Assembly: GCF_000524475.1 (NCBI RefSeq)
Contig: NZ_BAVQ01000022.1
Coordinates: 1 to 64,000, forward strand
DNA: 64,000 bases
From: Tomitella biformata AHU 1821
GTDB lineage: Bacteria; Actinomycetota; Actinomycetes; Mycobacteriales; Mycobacteriaceae
Reading direction: 5' to 3'
The position numbers and the translations under genes were made by a program. Position 1 is the first letter of the stretch. Each line of letters begins with the position of its first letter. The notes under the pieces were generated by a model that was not told the origin of the DNA, did no database searches, and saw only the letters and a list, made by a program, of their open reading frames with translations. This document shows positions 45,101 to 53,231 of the stretch, piece after piece.

Positions 45101-45606
45101 GCCTTGCCGGTGCCCTCGTGTCCACCCTTGCCCAGGTCGGCCAGCTTGCGGAAGTCCCAGCTGGAGATCTTGTCCACAGTGATCCGCAGCCACGCATGCC
45201 GGCCGTCCGGATAGAACGTCCCGCCCATGTACTTGTCGGCGAAGATCTGCTCGACGGCCGCCAGCTGCGGATCGGGCTCGGCGGAACGCGGCACGTCGCC
45301 CACGATCTCCGCGCGGCCGGACAGCTCCACGCCGCACAGCTCCATATAGTCGACGCCGGCGTCGACCACCACGGAGACGCGGGGATCGCGCACCAGGTCC
45401 GTCCACCGCTGGCTGCGGGTGATCGAGAACAGCCACAGCGCGCCGTCGTGCCAGCCGAACCACAGCGGGCTCACATGCGGGGCGCCGTCCTTCCCGACAG
45501 TCGCCACCCGGCACGTGCGCTCGGCCGCCAGGAACGCGTCGCGCTCCACGTCGGTCATGGCAATCGCCCGGCCTCGGCGCTGGTTGCGCACAAACTCATC
45601 AGCCAC
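45097..45606 (-). CDS. Pyridoxamine 5'-phosphate oxidase-like split-barrel flavin/F420 protein
   Basis: A 169-residue split-beta-barrel protein: TCRVATVGKDGAPHVSPLWFGWHDGALWLFSITRSQRWTDLVRDPRVSVVVDAG and GVELSGRAEIVGD. The pattern fits the large PPOX-like group that binds FMN or F420 and includes F420-dependent reductases (Rv1155-like). GTG 45606 is chosen because AAGGGG lies six bases upstream; the frame goes up to 45654. It is translationally coupled to the sirtuin gene. It is not the HsaB-type flavin reductase that HsaA needs. Confidence 0.85.
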   Translation of the reverse strand: MADEFVRNQRRGRAIAMTDVERDAFLAAERTCRVATVGKDGAPHVSPLWFGWHDGALWLFSITRSQRWTDLVRDPRVSVVVDAGVDYMELCGVELSGRAEIVGDVPRSAEPDPQLAAVEQIFADKYMGGTFYPDGRHAWLRITVDKISSWDFRKLADLGKGGHEGTGKA

Positions 45607-45749
45607 TGTGAACCCCTTATCGCTAACCCAGCTATCGACAATCTGGACGGTCACCCGAAATTAGCATGCTGGCACCGGCCAGAGCCCCAGACCGAGGCGA
45701 CCCCACTACCGCTCACCGGGACGTTTCCGAAGTAATGTCAGCCACGAAA

Positions 45750-45765
45750 ATAGAATTCGATCTAT
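45750..45765. promoter_or_regulatory. Inverted repeat in the promoter of the SDR pair
   Basis: ATAGA (45750-45754) and TCTAT (45761-45765) are inverted arms around ATTCGA, 27 bases before the ATG at 45793, in an AT-rich patch of an otherwise GC-rich spacer. It may be a regulator site or part of the promoter; the regulator is unknown. Confidence 0.35.
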
Positions 45766-45792
45766 CGACCCACAGCCGAAGAGGAGCCAGAC

Positions 45793-46713
45793 ATGGCCGA
45801 CACACTGAGTTTGCAGGGCAAGACCGCCCTGGTCACCGGCGCCGGGGCAGGCCTGGGCCGCTCTGAGGCGCTCGCCCTCGCGCAGGCCGGCGCGTCCGTC
45901 CTCGTCAACGACTTCACGGACCGCGCCGACGAGGTCGTCGCCGAGATCGTCGCCGCCGGCGGCCAGGCCCTCGCAGTCAAGGGCGATGTGTCCAACTGGG
46001 CCCTGGCACAGTCCATGGTCGCCACCGGCGTCAAGGAGTTCGGCTCCTTCGACATCCTGGTCAACAACGCGGGCATCACCCGGGACAAGATGATCTTCAA
46101 CCTGACCGAGTCAGACTGGGACGACGTCATCAAGGTCCACCTCAAGGGCCACGCCGCGACGTCGGCCGCCGCCGCCGCACACTGGCGCGCAGCCTCCAAG
46201 GCCGCCGACGCCCCCGTCTACGGCCGCGTCGTCAACACCTCCTCCGAGGCCGCCCTCTTCGGCCCCGCTGGCCAGCCCAACTATGGCGCCGCCAAGGCCG
46301 GCATCATCGCGCTGACGCTGTCCACCTCGCAGGGCCTCTCGCGTTATGGCGTCCGTGCCAACGCGATCTGCCCGCGTGCCCGCACCGAGATGACCGCGTC
46401 CGTCTTCGAGGGCATCGACCAGTCCACCGGCTTGGACGCCCTGGCCCCCGAGCGCGTTGCCGCCCTAGTCCAGTACCTGGCCTCCCCCGCCTCCGACGAG
46501 ATCACCGGCCAGGTGTTCGTGGTCTACGGCAAGATGGTCACGCTCATGGCCGCGCCGCAGATCGAGAAGACCTTCGAGGCCCCCACCGGCGCGTTCGACG
46601 CCGCGGAGCTCGACGCGCAACTGACCACCCACTTCAAGGGCCGCGGCAAGTACGAGACCTACTCGGCGTACAGCATCGCAGCGCTGGAGAAGCCCGCCCT
46701 CGCAGTCGACTAA
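45793..46713 (+). CDS. SDR-family hydroxyacyl/hydroxysteroid dehydrogenase (FabG/Hsd4A-like)
   Basis: A 306-residue SDR: TGAGAGLG cofactor motif (residues 16-23), NNAG, the catalytic Ser (NTSSEAALFG) and YGAAK. Its length exceeds FabG (about 250) because of a C-terminal extension (MVTLMAAPQIEKTFEAPTGAFDAAELDAQLTTHF), typical of the Hsd4A / peroxisomal 17beta-HSD4 SDR domain group involved in steroid side-chain beta-oxidation. This makes a role in oxidising a 3-hydroxyacyl-CoA side chain plausible. GAGGAG precedes the ATG. It is followed by a second SDR gene 24 bp downstream. Confidence 0.87.
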   Translation: MADTLSLQGKTALVTGAGAGLGRSEALALAQAGASVLVNDFTDRADEVVAEIVAAGGQALAVKGDVSNWALAQSMVATGVKEFGSFDILVNNAGITRDKMIFNLTESDWDDVIKVHLKGHAATSAAAAAHWRAASKAADAPVYGRVVNTSSEAALFGPAGQPNYGAAKAGIIALTLSTSQGLSRYGVRANAICPRARTEMTASVFEGIDQSTGLDALAPERVAALVQYLASPASDEITGQVFVVYGKMVTLMAAPQIEKTFEAPTGAFDAAELDAQLTTHFKGRGKYETYSAYSIAALEKPALAVD

Positions 46714-46737
46714 GCACTCACAATCAAGGGAGAACCC

Positions 46738-47487
46738 ATGGGCAACAGACTGGCAGGCAAGACGGCCATCGTCACGGGGGGCGCCGGTGGCATCGGCCGC
46801 GGCATCGTCCGGGCATTCACGAAGCAGGGCGCCAACGTCCTGTTCGTGGACATCAACGAAGAGGCCGGCAAGGCCCTTGCCGAAGAGGTGGGCGATCAGG
46901 CTCGGTTCATCTCCCTCGACATCTCCCAGCAGGAGAACGCCGCCAAGATCGTCGCAGCGGCCGTCGAGGCCTTCGGCCGGCTGGACGTGTTGGTCAACAA
47001 CGCCCATGCCTCACGCCAGGCCCCCTTCGTGGAGACCACACAGGAACACATGGACCTGTCGATGAACACGGGCTTCTACGCGACGTTCTGGCTCATGCAG
47101 GCTGCGTACCCGCAGCTCAAGGCCAATGAGGGCGCCGTCATCAACTTCGCGTCGGGCTCCGGTCTGCGCGGGATGCCGACGCAGACGTCCTACGCCGCCG
47201 CGAAGGAGGCCATCCGCGGGATCAGCCGCGTCGCCGCCAACGAGTGGGCGGTGGACAACATCAACGTCAACATCATCAGCCCGCTCGCCGCGACCGAGGG
47301 CGTGCAGAAATATATTGAGGCCAACCCTGAGACTGGGGCGCAGATGCTGGCGAACGTCCCGCTGCACCGCTACGGCGACCCGGAGAAGGACATCGCCCCC
47401 GTCGCGGTGTTCCTGGCGAGCGAGGACGGCAATTACCTCACTGGCCAGACGATCATGGCCGACGGCGGCAGCATCATGATGCGCTGA
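46738..47487 (+). CDS. SDR-family 3-oxoacyl-ACP/CoA reductase-like protein
   Basis: A 249-residue classical SDR: VTGGAGGIGRGIVRAF (TGxxxGxG), NNAHASRQAP (NNAG replaced by NNAH), catalytic Ser in ASGSGLRG, YAAAKEAIRG and a C-terminal LTGQTIMADGGSIMMR, the FabG-type ending. It shares an operon with the preceding SDR gene (24-bp gap), each with a GGGAG/AGGAG site. The second SDR in the pair may act on another stereoisomer or the next intermediate. A perfect 32-bp palindrome follows as terminator. Confidence 0.9.
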   Translation: MGNRLAGKTAIVTGGAGGIGRGIVRAFTKQGANVLFVDINEEAGKALAEEVGDQARFISLDISQQENAAKIVAAAVEAFGRLDVLVNNAHASRQAPFVETTQEHMDLSMNTGFYATFWLMQAAYPQLKANEGAVINFASGSGLRGMPTQTSYAAAKEAIRGISRVAANEWAVDNINVNIISPLAATEGVQKYIEANPETGAQMLANVPLHRYGDPEKDIAPVAVFLASEDGNYLTGQTIMADGGSIMMR

Positions 47488-47501
47488 CAGTCGTGCACCA
47501 C

Positions 47502-47533
47502 GCGGGGCCGGGACATCGATGTCCCGGCCCCGC
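47502..47533. terminator. Perfect 32-bp palindromic hairpin after the SDR pair
   Basis: GCGGGGCCGGGACATC is followed directly by its exact reverse complement, giving a perfect 32-base palindrome, 14 bases after the SDR stop. It is probably a terminator; the plus-strand sequence after it (ATTCGTCTG) has no long T-run. Confidence 0.75.
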
Positions 47534-47615
47534 ATTCGTCTGGTCGGCGCCCATCACGCGCTACAGATGAGACGACTCACCCCCCGCGGACGGCGATATC
47601 GATAATGTCGGTTGC

Positions 47616-48806
47616 ATGCCCCAAACGCTGCTCGCCGATGCCGCCAACCTCCTGCCAGACCTCGTCGCCCTGCGCAGAGCGCTGCACCACGAGCCCGAGC
47701 TCGGTCTGGAGCTGCCCAAGACCCAGGCGGCGGTCGTCGCCGCGCTGGGCGGCCTCGACCTCGAGGTCACCCTCGGCGAGGCCTGCACCTCCGTGGTGGC
47801 CGTGCTCCGCGGCGGACGGCCCGGCCCGACGGTGCTGCTGCGCGCGGACATGGACGCCCTGCCCATCGCGGAGCCTGCGGGACTGGAGTACGCCGCCACC
47901 AACGGCAATATGCACGCCTGCGGCCACGATCTGCACACTGCCGCACTCGTCGGCGCCGCCCGACTCCTCCATGCCCGACGCGCGGAGTTGGCCGGCGATG
48001 TCCTGTTCATGTTCCAGCCGGGCGAGGAGGGGTACGACGGCGCTGCGGTGATGCTCGCCGAGGGACTGCTGGAAACCACCGGCACCACGCCCATCGCCGC
48101 ATTCGCGATCCACAATGGCCCTGGCGAGCGCGGTGTCTTCTCCACCCGTCCAGGCCCAATCCTCGCGGGCAATGGCAGGCTTCAGGTCACCATCCGCGGC
48201 GCGGGCGGCCATGGCTCCCAACCGCATTCGGCCCGCAACCCGGTGCCCGCGGTCGCCGCGCTCGCGGGCGCCCTGCAGACCATGCTCACGCAGCGGTTCT
48301 CGGTTTTCGACCCGGTGGTCCTGTCCGTGACCCAGCTGTTCGCCGGGGAGGCCGTGAATGTGATCCCGGAGTCCGCCGGGCTCGGCGCCAGCGTCCGCAT
48401 GGTCTCCGCCGACGCGCAGGCCCGACTGGGCGAGGAGGTCCGCGTGTTCGCCGACGGCATCGCCGCCGCCCACGGTTGCACGGCCGAGGTCGACTTCACC
48501 CTCCAGTACCCGGTCACCGTGAACGACGCTGCGGCCACCAAGCATGCGATTGCCGCACTTTCCACGCTGCTAGGCGCGGAACGGGTGATCGAGATACCCA
48601 CGCCCGTCATGGGTTCGGAAGACTTCTCCCGGGTACTCGCCCAGGTGCCCGGCACGTACCTCTTCCTGCACTCCAGCCCGAACTCTGTGAACCCCGCAAC
48701 CGCAGCCGTCAACCACTCCCCGCACGTGCTATTCGACGACGCGGTGCTGGCCGACCAGGCCGCGGCGCTGGCGCATCTGGCGATGTCGACGTTGGCGGGC
48801 CGCTAG
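47616..48806 (+). CDS. M20-family amidohydrolase (N-acyl-L-amino-acid hydrolase-like)
   Basis: A 396-residue M20D metallopeptidase: LRRALHHEPELGLELPKTQ, LRADMDALPIAE, NMHACGHDLHTAALVGAARLL, FMFQPGEEGYDGAAVML (metal-bridging Glu), the lid domain with GGHGSQPHSARNPV, and PVMGSEDFSRVL. Members hydrolyse N-acyl amino acids, peptides or indole-acetyl conjugates. The expected metal ligands (Asp-Cys/His-Glu) are present. It lies 82 bp after the terminator; no strong ribosome site is seen. With the D-aminoacylase-like gene it points to amide conjugates (for example amino-acid conjugated acids) as substrates, an inference. Confidence 0.9.
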   Translation: MPQTLLADAANLLPDLVALRRALHHEPELGLELPKTQAAVVAALGGLDLEVTLGEACTSVVAVLRGGRPGPTVLLRADMDALPIAEPAGLEYAATNGNMHACGHDLHTAALVGAARLLHARRAELAGDVLFMFQPGEEGYDGAAVMLAEGLLETTGTTPIAAFAIHNGPGERGVFSTRPGPILAGNGRLQVTIRGAGGHGSQPHSARNPVPAVAALAGALQTMLTQRFSVFDPVVLSVTQLFAGEAVNVIPESAGLGASVRMVSADAQARLGEEVRVFADGIAAAHGCTAEVDFTLQYPVTVNDAAATKHAIAALSTLLGAERVIEIPTPVMGSEDFSRVLAQVPGTYLFLHSSPNSVNPATAAVNHSPHVLFDDAVLADQAAALAHLAMSTLAGR

Positions 48807-48852
48807 TTTGGTCCATTTCTCCGTGGTCGTCGGCGGCGTGCAGCTCTGCGGA

Positions 48853-49223
48853 TAGTCCTGCCGCGGGCCTACGTTCCGCGGGCAGACAACGCCCGTATCG
48901 CCCCAATCAGGAGCCTCGGACACCGCAAATCCCCCGGCGGACGAGCCCAGAATCGGGTGCCGCGGAAAAAGCCCAGGTGGCGCATGTGGTGGCGGCTGGT
49001 CAGCCTTCACCAACGGGGGGATTTTGGCCGTTCCCCCACAACAATCGCAGGTCAGGTGCCCGCTGGTGAAAATCCTGACCACGCCATTAGTCCGTTTTCC
49101 CAGGTCACAGCGAACACGGACCGGCACTGACCGCACGAGCGGGCGGAACCCCGTCCCCATCGCCTAGATTCCCGACCAAACGGGCATCGGGCGCCCGCGG
49201 AACGTAGGGGCCCGGCAGGACTA
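48853..49223. repeat. Non-coding 371-bp block with 31-bp imperfect terminal inverted repeats
   Basis: The region between the M20 gene (ends 48806) and the ligase gene (ends 49251) is the longest gene-free stretch in the window. Its ends, 48853-48883 and 49193-49223, are inverted repeats agreeing at 28 of 31 positions (TAGTCCTGCCG... and the reverse). A nested pair, GGTCAGnnTTCACCA near 49000-49016 and its inverse near 49062-49081, lies inside. There is no convincing coding frame, although a minus-strand frame with a CDCCGG motif crosses it. The form resembles a small non-autonomous mobile element or a very long hairpin between convergent genes; direct target duplications were not seen. Confidence 0.55.
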
Positions 49224-49250
49224 CCAACTACGACGTCGTGGCCATCGAGC

Positions 49251-50828
49251 TCAGTCCGCGGCGAGCACCGTCCGCAGCGCCCACGGATAGTCGGCCTTGC
49301 CACTGGGCGAGCGCTTGACCTCCTCCGCGAACACGACCACGCGCGGAATCTTGTAGCCGGCCACCTGGGTGCGGCAGTATTCGGTGAGCTCCTCGGGCGA
49401 GGCGCCGGAGTGGCCCTCCCGCAGGGCGACAGCAGCCGCGACTCGCTGACCGAACCGCTTGTCGGGGATGCCGACCACCAGCGCGTCGTACACCGCCGGA
49501 TGCGTCTTGAGCGCTTGCTCGACCTCCTCCGGGTAGATCTTCTCGCCGCCGGAGTTGATGCAGTTGGAGCCGCGGCCCAGGAGCACAATGGTGCCGTCGC
49601 CCTCGAGGATCCCGCGGTCGCCGAGCACTGCCATTCGGATGCCGTCGATCACCGGGAACGTCGACGCGGACTTGACCGGGTCCCCCCAATACTCCAGCGG
49701 CACATGGCCGCTGCGCGCGATGAAGCCCTCGATGCCGGGACCCACCGGCCGGAAGTCATTATCGACCAGCACCATGTTGGGATTGGACCGGATCCGCTTG
49801 GTGCCGTCGGCGGCGAACTCGACGATGCCGTCATTGCCGGTCTCGGAGGCGCCGAACGCGTCCTTGATCACCAGTCCTGGAACCCGCTCGCGCAGTTGGT
49901 CTTTCACGCCGGTAGAGAACAGTGCGCCACCGGAGCCCACCATCTTCAGCGAGGACAGGTCGATCTCGGGGTGCTGCTCCATCGCCTCGGCCAGCGGCCG
50001 CGCGATGCCGTCGCCCACCACCGTGATGCCGGTGACCCGCTCCGCCTCGATCACCCGGAGCGCCTCCACAGCGTCGAAATCACGCATGATCACCCGTCGC
50101 GAGCCGGCCAGGAACGCGGTCAGCAACGAATACACCGCGGCCCCATGCATCAGCGGCGGGACCAGTAGGAACACCGGCGCGGCAGAGTTCGCGACCGCGG
50201 CGGCCACCACTTCCTCGAGGGTCAGACGCGGGGGTCCGCTCGTGTTCGCGCCCGAGAGCGCCGCGAAGTAGAAGTCCTCATGTCGCCACACCACGCCCTT
50301 GGGGTAGCCCGTGGTGCCGCCGGTGTAGATGATGAATTTGTCGTCGGCGCTACGCGGCCCGAAGTCACGCTCGGGCGATTGCGCGGCGAGCGCGGGCTCG
50401 TAGCCCGCCGTGTCATCGGCCGCGGGCGCAGCAGAGTCGACCACCACCACGTGCCCGACGGTGGGGCAGCTCGCGAGCGCGGCGCGCGCCGCCGCCAGGT
50501 ACTCCGCCTCCACGATCAACGCCACGGCCTGGGAGTTGCCGTAGACGTGGACCAGCTCGGCCTCGACGTAGCGGTAGTTGACGTTGATCGGCACGGCCCG
50601 CACCTTCAGGCACGCGAGCACGCACTCGACGTACTCGATGCGGTTGCGCATGTGCACCGCCACGTGATCGCCCGGCCCGACCCCCACCGACTGCAGGTGG
50701 TGCGCGAGCCTGTTGGCCCGGACCTCCAGTTGCGCATAGCTGCGTTGCTCCGACTCACAGGTCAGGACGACGCGGTCTGGCACGGCGTCGGCCACCGACT
50801 CAAACAAGGTGGCGATGTTCAAAGTCAC
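49251..50828 (-). CDS. fadD19: Acyl-CoA ligase, FadD19-like (steroid side-chain acid type)
   Basis: A 525-residue adenylate-forming ligase. The N-terminus (MTLNIATLFESVADAVPDRVVLTCESEQRSYAQLEVRANRLAHHL) and the SPERDFGxRSADxxFIIYTGGTTGYPKGVVWRHED block closely follow FadD19, the C24-branched/steroid-24-oyl-CoA ligase of cholesterol and phytosterol degraders. KDAFGASETG, the LGRGSNCINSGGEKIYPEEVEQAL hinge and the PSGKADYPWA lysine complete the enzyme. The start is GTG 50828. Here it stands alone, divergent from a solute-binding protein gene. The identity rests on recalled family motifs; other steroid-acid ligases in the same subgroup remain possible. Confidence 0.8.
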   Translation of the reverse strand: MTLNIATLFESVADAVPDRVVLTCESEQRSYAQLEVRANRLAHHLQSVGVGPGDHVAVHMRNRIEYVECVLACLKVRAVPINVNYRYVEAELVHVYGNSQAVALIVEAEYLAAARAALASCPTVGHVVVVDSAAPAADDTAGYEPALAAQSPERDFGPRSADDKFIIYTGGTTGYPKGVVWRHEDFYFAALSGANTSGPPRLTLEEVVAAAVANSAAPVFLLVPPLMHGAAVYSLLTAFLAGSRRVIMRDFDAVEALRVIEAERVTGITVVGDGIARPLAEAMEQHPEIDLSSLKMVGSGGALFSTGVKDQLRERVPGLVIKDAFGASETGNDGIVEFAADGTKRIRSNPNMVLVDNDFRPVGPGIEGFIARSGHVPLEYWGDPVKSASTFPVIDGIRMAVLGDRGILEGDGTIVLLGRGSNCINSGGEKIYPEEVEQALKTHPAVYDALVVGIPDKRFGQRVAAAVALREGHSGASPEELTEYCRTQVAGYKIPRVVVFAEEVKRSPSGKADYPWALRTVLAAD

Positions 50829-51000
50829 AGGGCAGTCCTTATCGTTTTGGGCGTCACACGGCTTCCCTGCACTAAATCACTTGCGCCTCGGGCACGGCCG
50901 CTCGTTCCAGTCACTGGGAGGCGAGGGCACGATCTGCGGCCGGTGCCAACATTATGGGGTCCCGGACATCCCCGCGGGGGACGCACTAAGGAAGGTCGAT

Positions 51001-52632
51001 ATGTCGCGTACAAGTGTTAGCCGATTCGGCAGATACTGCCGCACCGCCGTCGCGGTGGTGGGCGCAAGCGCCATTCTCGCGGGTTGTGCCAGCAGCAATG
51101 ACGGGGCCGGCGACAACGCCGCCGAGGTGCCAGCGGGGTTCCAGACCGGAATGGTCAACGTGCAGCCCGCCCCCGGCCAGGCCGTCGACGGCGGCACTCT
51201 GACCTACGGCGTCCAACTGCTCGCCGCCTCCCTCGACCCGACCAAGACCGCAGCCCGTGGCGGCTCCGGCGGCGAGGCCCTCGCGGCGGTCTACGACGTC
51301 CTGATGTCCTATGACACCGACACCAACACGTACGAGCCCAAGCTGGCCAAATCCCTTGCGGCCAACGCGGACTCCACCGTATGGACCCTCACGCTGCGGG
51401 ACAACGTCAACTTCAGCGACGGCACCCCTGTCGACGCCGCCGCCGTCGTCGCCAGCATCGACCGTTACAACCAGGGCCGCGGCAATGGGTCCGACCTGTG
51501 GCTCAAGTCGGTGGCCGCCGCCGAGCCCGCCGCCGACGGGGCCTCCGTCGTATTCACCATGACGGCGCCGTGGCAGCGCTTCCCGTCCATGCTGGCCCTG
51601 GGCCACGGCATGATCGTCGCGCCGGCCTCCCAGCAGGGTGAGGCCTTCACAGCCATCGGCGCGGGACCGTTCACCGAGGGCAAGTTCGCGCCCAACGAGG
51701 AGCGCATCTTCACCGCCAACCCCGACTACTACGCGGGCAAGCCCCACCTGGACACGCTCCGCATGGTGGCGCTCAACGGCCCCCAGGCCAACCTCGAGTC
51801 CCTGCAGAGCGGCCAGCTCGACGTCGCCTACATCCGCGGCCTCAGCGAGGCCATCGACGCGGCCAAGGCCGACGGCTACCCCGGCTACATCAGCGTCCTC
51901 AACGCCGGCGGCGCCGAGATCATCAACAACCGCGAGGGCCGTCCCGGCTCGGACGTGCGGGTGCGCCAGGCCATCGGCCACTCCCTCGACACCGAGCTGA
52001 TCGACCAGCGCGCCGAGAACGGCGGGGGTCTGCCCGGCTCCGAGCTGTTCGGCCCCACCTCGCAGTGGCACACCGACACCCCCGGCATCGCGTACGACCC
52101 GGAGAAGGCCAAGGAGCTGCTCGCGGCCGCGGTGGCCGACGGCTACAACGGCGAGCTGAACTACGTCGTCCTCAACGAGCCGAAGGACCACGCCATCGGC
52201 TTGGCCGTGCAGTCGCTCCTGCAGGCGGTGGGCTTCAAGGTGAACGTCGTCCTGGCCAACAACGCCGGCGACATCCTCCAGAACGTGTACGTCAAGAAGG
52301 ACTTCGACCTCGCCCACGCCGGGCTCGGCATGTACGAGTCCATCATCGATCTGAGCCTGGACTCGACCACCAACAGCACGTCGCTGGGCAACACCGGCGG
52401 CTACGCCAACCCGGAGATGGACCAGCTGATCGCCGATCTGCAGGCCACCCAGGATGACGACGCCGCCCGCGCCGTCATCGCGAAGATCCAGGCGCTGTGG
52501 AACGAGACCGTGCCATCCGCCCCGATCAGCGGCCTGCCCTCCTTCTGGGCCTGGCAGAAGAACGTCCACGGCGTCACCCCGACCGCCACGGGCATCATGC
52601 TGTTCGACCAGGCGTGGCTCGACGCCAATTAG
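51001..52632 (+). CDS. ABC-transporter solute-binding lipoprotein, family 5 (peptide/nickel type)
   Basis: A 543-residue extracellular binding protein. ATG 51001 follows GGAAGG; the N-terminus is a lipoprotein signal (AVVGASAILAGC) and the mature protein shows the SBP_bac_5 features (VDGGTLTYGVQLLAASLDPTKTAARGGSG, FSDGTPVDAAAVVASIDRYN, FAPNEERIFTANPDYYAGKPHLD, NNREGRPGSDVRVRQAIGHSLD). No permease or ATPase gene is nearby, so it is an orphan. A paralogue lies at 57707-59314. Upstream in-frame codons from 50809 are spacer. It may collect a peptide, or a hydrophobic substrate of the region's enzymes. Confidence 0.93.
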   Translation: MSRTSVSRFGRYCRTAVAVVGASAILAGCASSNDGAGDNAAEVPAGFQTGMVNVQPAPGQAVDGGTLTYGVQLLAASLDPTKTAARGGSGGEALAAVYDVLMSYDTDTNTYEPKLAKSLAANADSTVWTLTLRDNVNFSDGTPVDAAAVVASIDRYNQGRGNGSDLWLKSVAAAEPAADGASVVFTMTAPWQRFPSMLALGHGMIVAPASQQGEAFTAIGAGPFTEGKFAPNEERIFTANPDYYAGKPHLDTLRMVALNGPQANLESLQSGQLDVAYIRGLSEAIDAAKADGYPGYISVLNAGGAEIINNREGRPGSDVRVRQAIGHSLDTELIDQRAENGGGLPGSELFGPTSQWHTDTPGIAYDPEKAKELLAAAVADGYNGELNYVVLNEPKDHAIGLAVQSLLQAVGFKVNVVLANNAGDILQNVYVKKDFDLAHAGLGMYESIIDLSLDSTTNSTSLGNTGGYANPEMDQLIADLQATQDDDAARAVIAKIQALWNETVPSAPISGLPSFWAWQKNVHGVTPTATGIMLFDQAWLDAN

Positions 52633-52644
52633 ACGACAACCAGC

Positions 52645-52673
52645 AGGACCCCCACCAGCCAGGTGGGGGTCCT
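52645..52673. terminator. Rho-independent bidirectional terminator
   Basis: AGGACCCCCACC (52645-52656) pairs with GGTGGGGGTCCT (52662-52673) around AGCCA. It sits between the convergent ends of the solute-binding protein (52632) and the SnoaL-like gene (52683). The plus-strand T-run is short (TT). Confidence 0.8.
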
Positions 52674-52682
52674 TCGCATTCG

Positions 52683-53183
52683 CTAGGCCAGATTGTCGGC
52701 GATGACCACCTCCTCGCCCAGCGGCCGGGTGATCGACCAGAGGTCGAGGGCTGTGCACGCCGAGATCTTCCAGACGCCGTCCTCGACCACATACCGGTCG
52801 TCGTATTCGATGGCCGCGACCCTCTCCGTCTGCTCGTGCACGTTGACCTGCCGGAAGCGGAGCGTCCAGGAGCCGGTGGCCGTGGTGTCGCTGGTGAGCT
52901 GGATGTCTGGGTGCAGGCCGTGGTGCATGTCCAGGATCAGGTGTTTGCCATCCTGCTTGCGGAGCGCGATGGCCTGGTAGATCTCGGCGATCGGATCAGC
53001 GTCGTCGAAGGCGCCGAGCGGGCCGAAGTCGATCGCCGCGCCCCGCGCGATGAAAGCGGCGCGGAAGCCCACCGGGTCCTTGCCGTCGCACGCGCGCCAG
53101 TAGCGGTATTTCAGCGCCTTGATCTCCTCCACCGCCTCGAGTCGGGCGATGCGCTGTTCCAGGGTCGAGGATCGATCGGCCAC
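52683..53183 (-). CDS. SnoaL/NTF2-like protein (SnoaL_4 type)
   Basis: A 166-residue protein: LEQRIARLEAVEEIKALKYRYWRACDGKDPVGFRAAF at the N-terminus, HLILDMHHGLHPDIQLTSDTTATGSWTLRFRQVN in the middle and AAIEYDDRYVVEDGVWKISACTALDLWS at the C-terminus, typical of SnoaL_4/bile-acid dehydratase-type cone folds with a catalytic-looking His/Tyr set. A coiled leading helix precedes the fold. It converges with the solute-binding protein gene and follows the membrane-protein gene's end by 49 bp on the same strand. Substrate unknown. Confidence 0.82.
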   Translation of the reverse strand: MADRSSTLEQRIARLEAVEEIKALKYRYWRACDGKDPVGFRAAFIARGAAIDFGPLGAFDDADPIAEIYQAIALRKQDGKHLILDMHHGLHPDIQLTSDTTATGSWTLRFRQVNVHEQTERVAAIEYDDRYVVEDGVWKISACTALDLWSITRPLGEEVVIADNLA

Positions 53184-53231
53184 GGGGGTCCTCCTGCTGA
53201 TAGTGGGGCGGGGTGCCTGGCCCCGAACCTA

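Noticed and set aside
45097-45606. Split-barrel flavin protein as the missing HsaB reductase
   Set aside because: HsaB belongs to the flavin-reductase-like family with different blocks; this protein has the PPOX/F420 pattern and lies with a sirtuin.
10018-45765. GATCTAT recurring in three promoters (near 10030, 42420 and 45760)
   Set aside because: The short, AT-rich word is expected a few times by chance in the AT-rich spacers of this window; no common longer motif.
48729-49160. Minus-strand frame of 143 codons with CDCC and Arg/Pro-rich ends
   Set aside because: It runs through both inverted-repeat ends and into the M20 gene, composition is shadow-like, and no family or ribosome site supports it.
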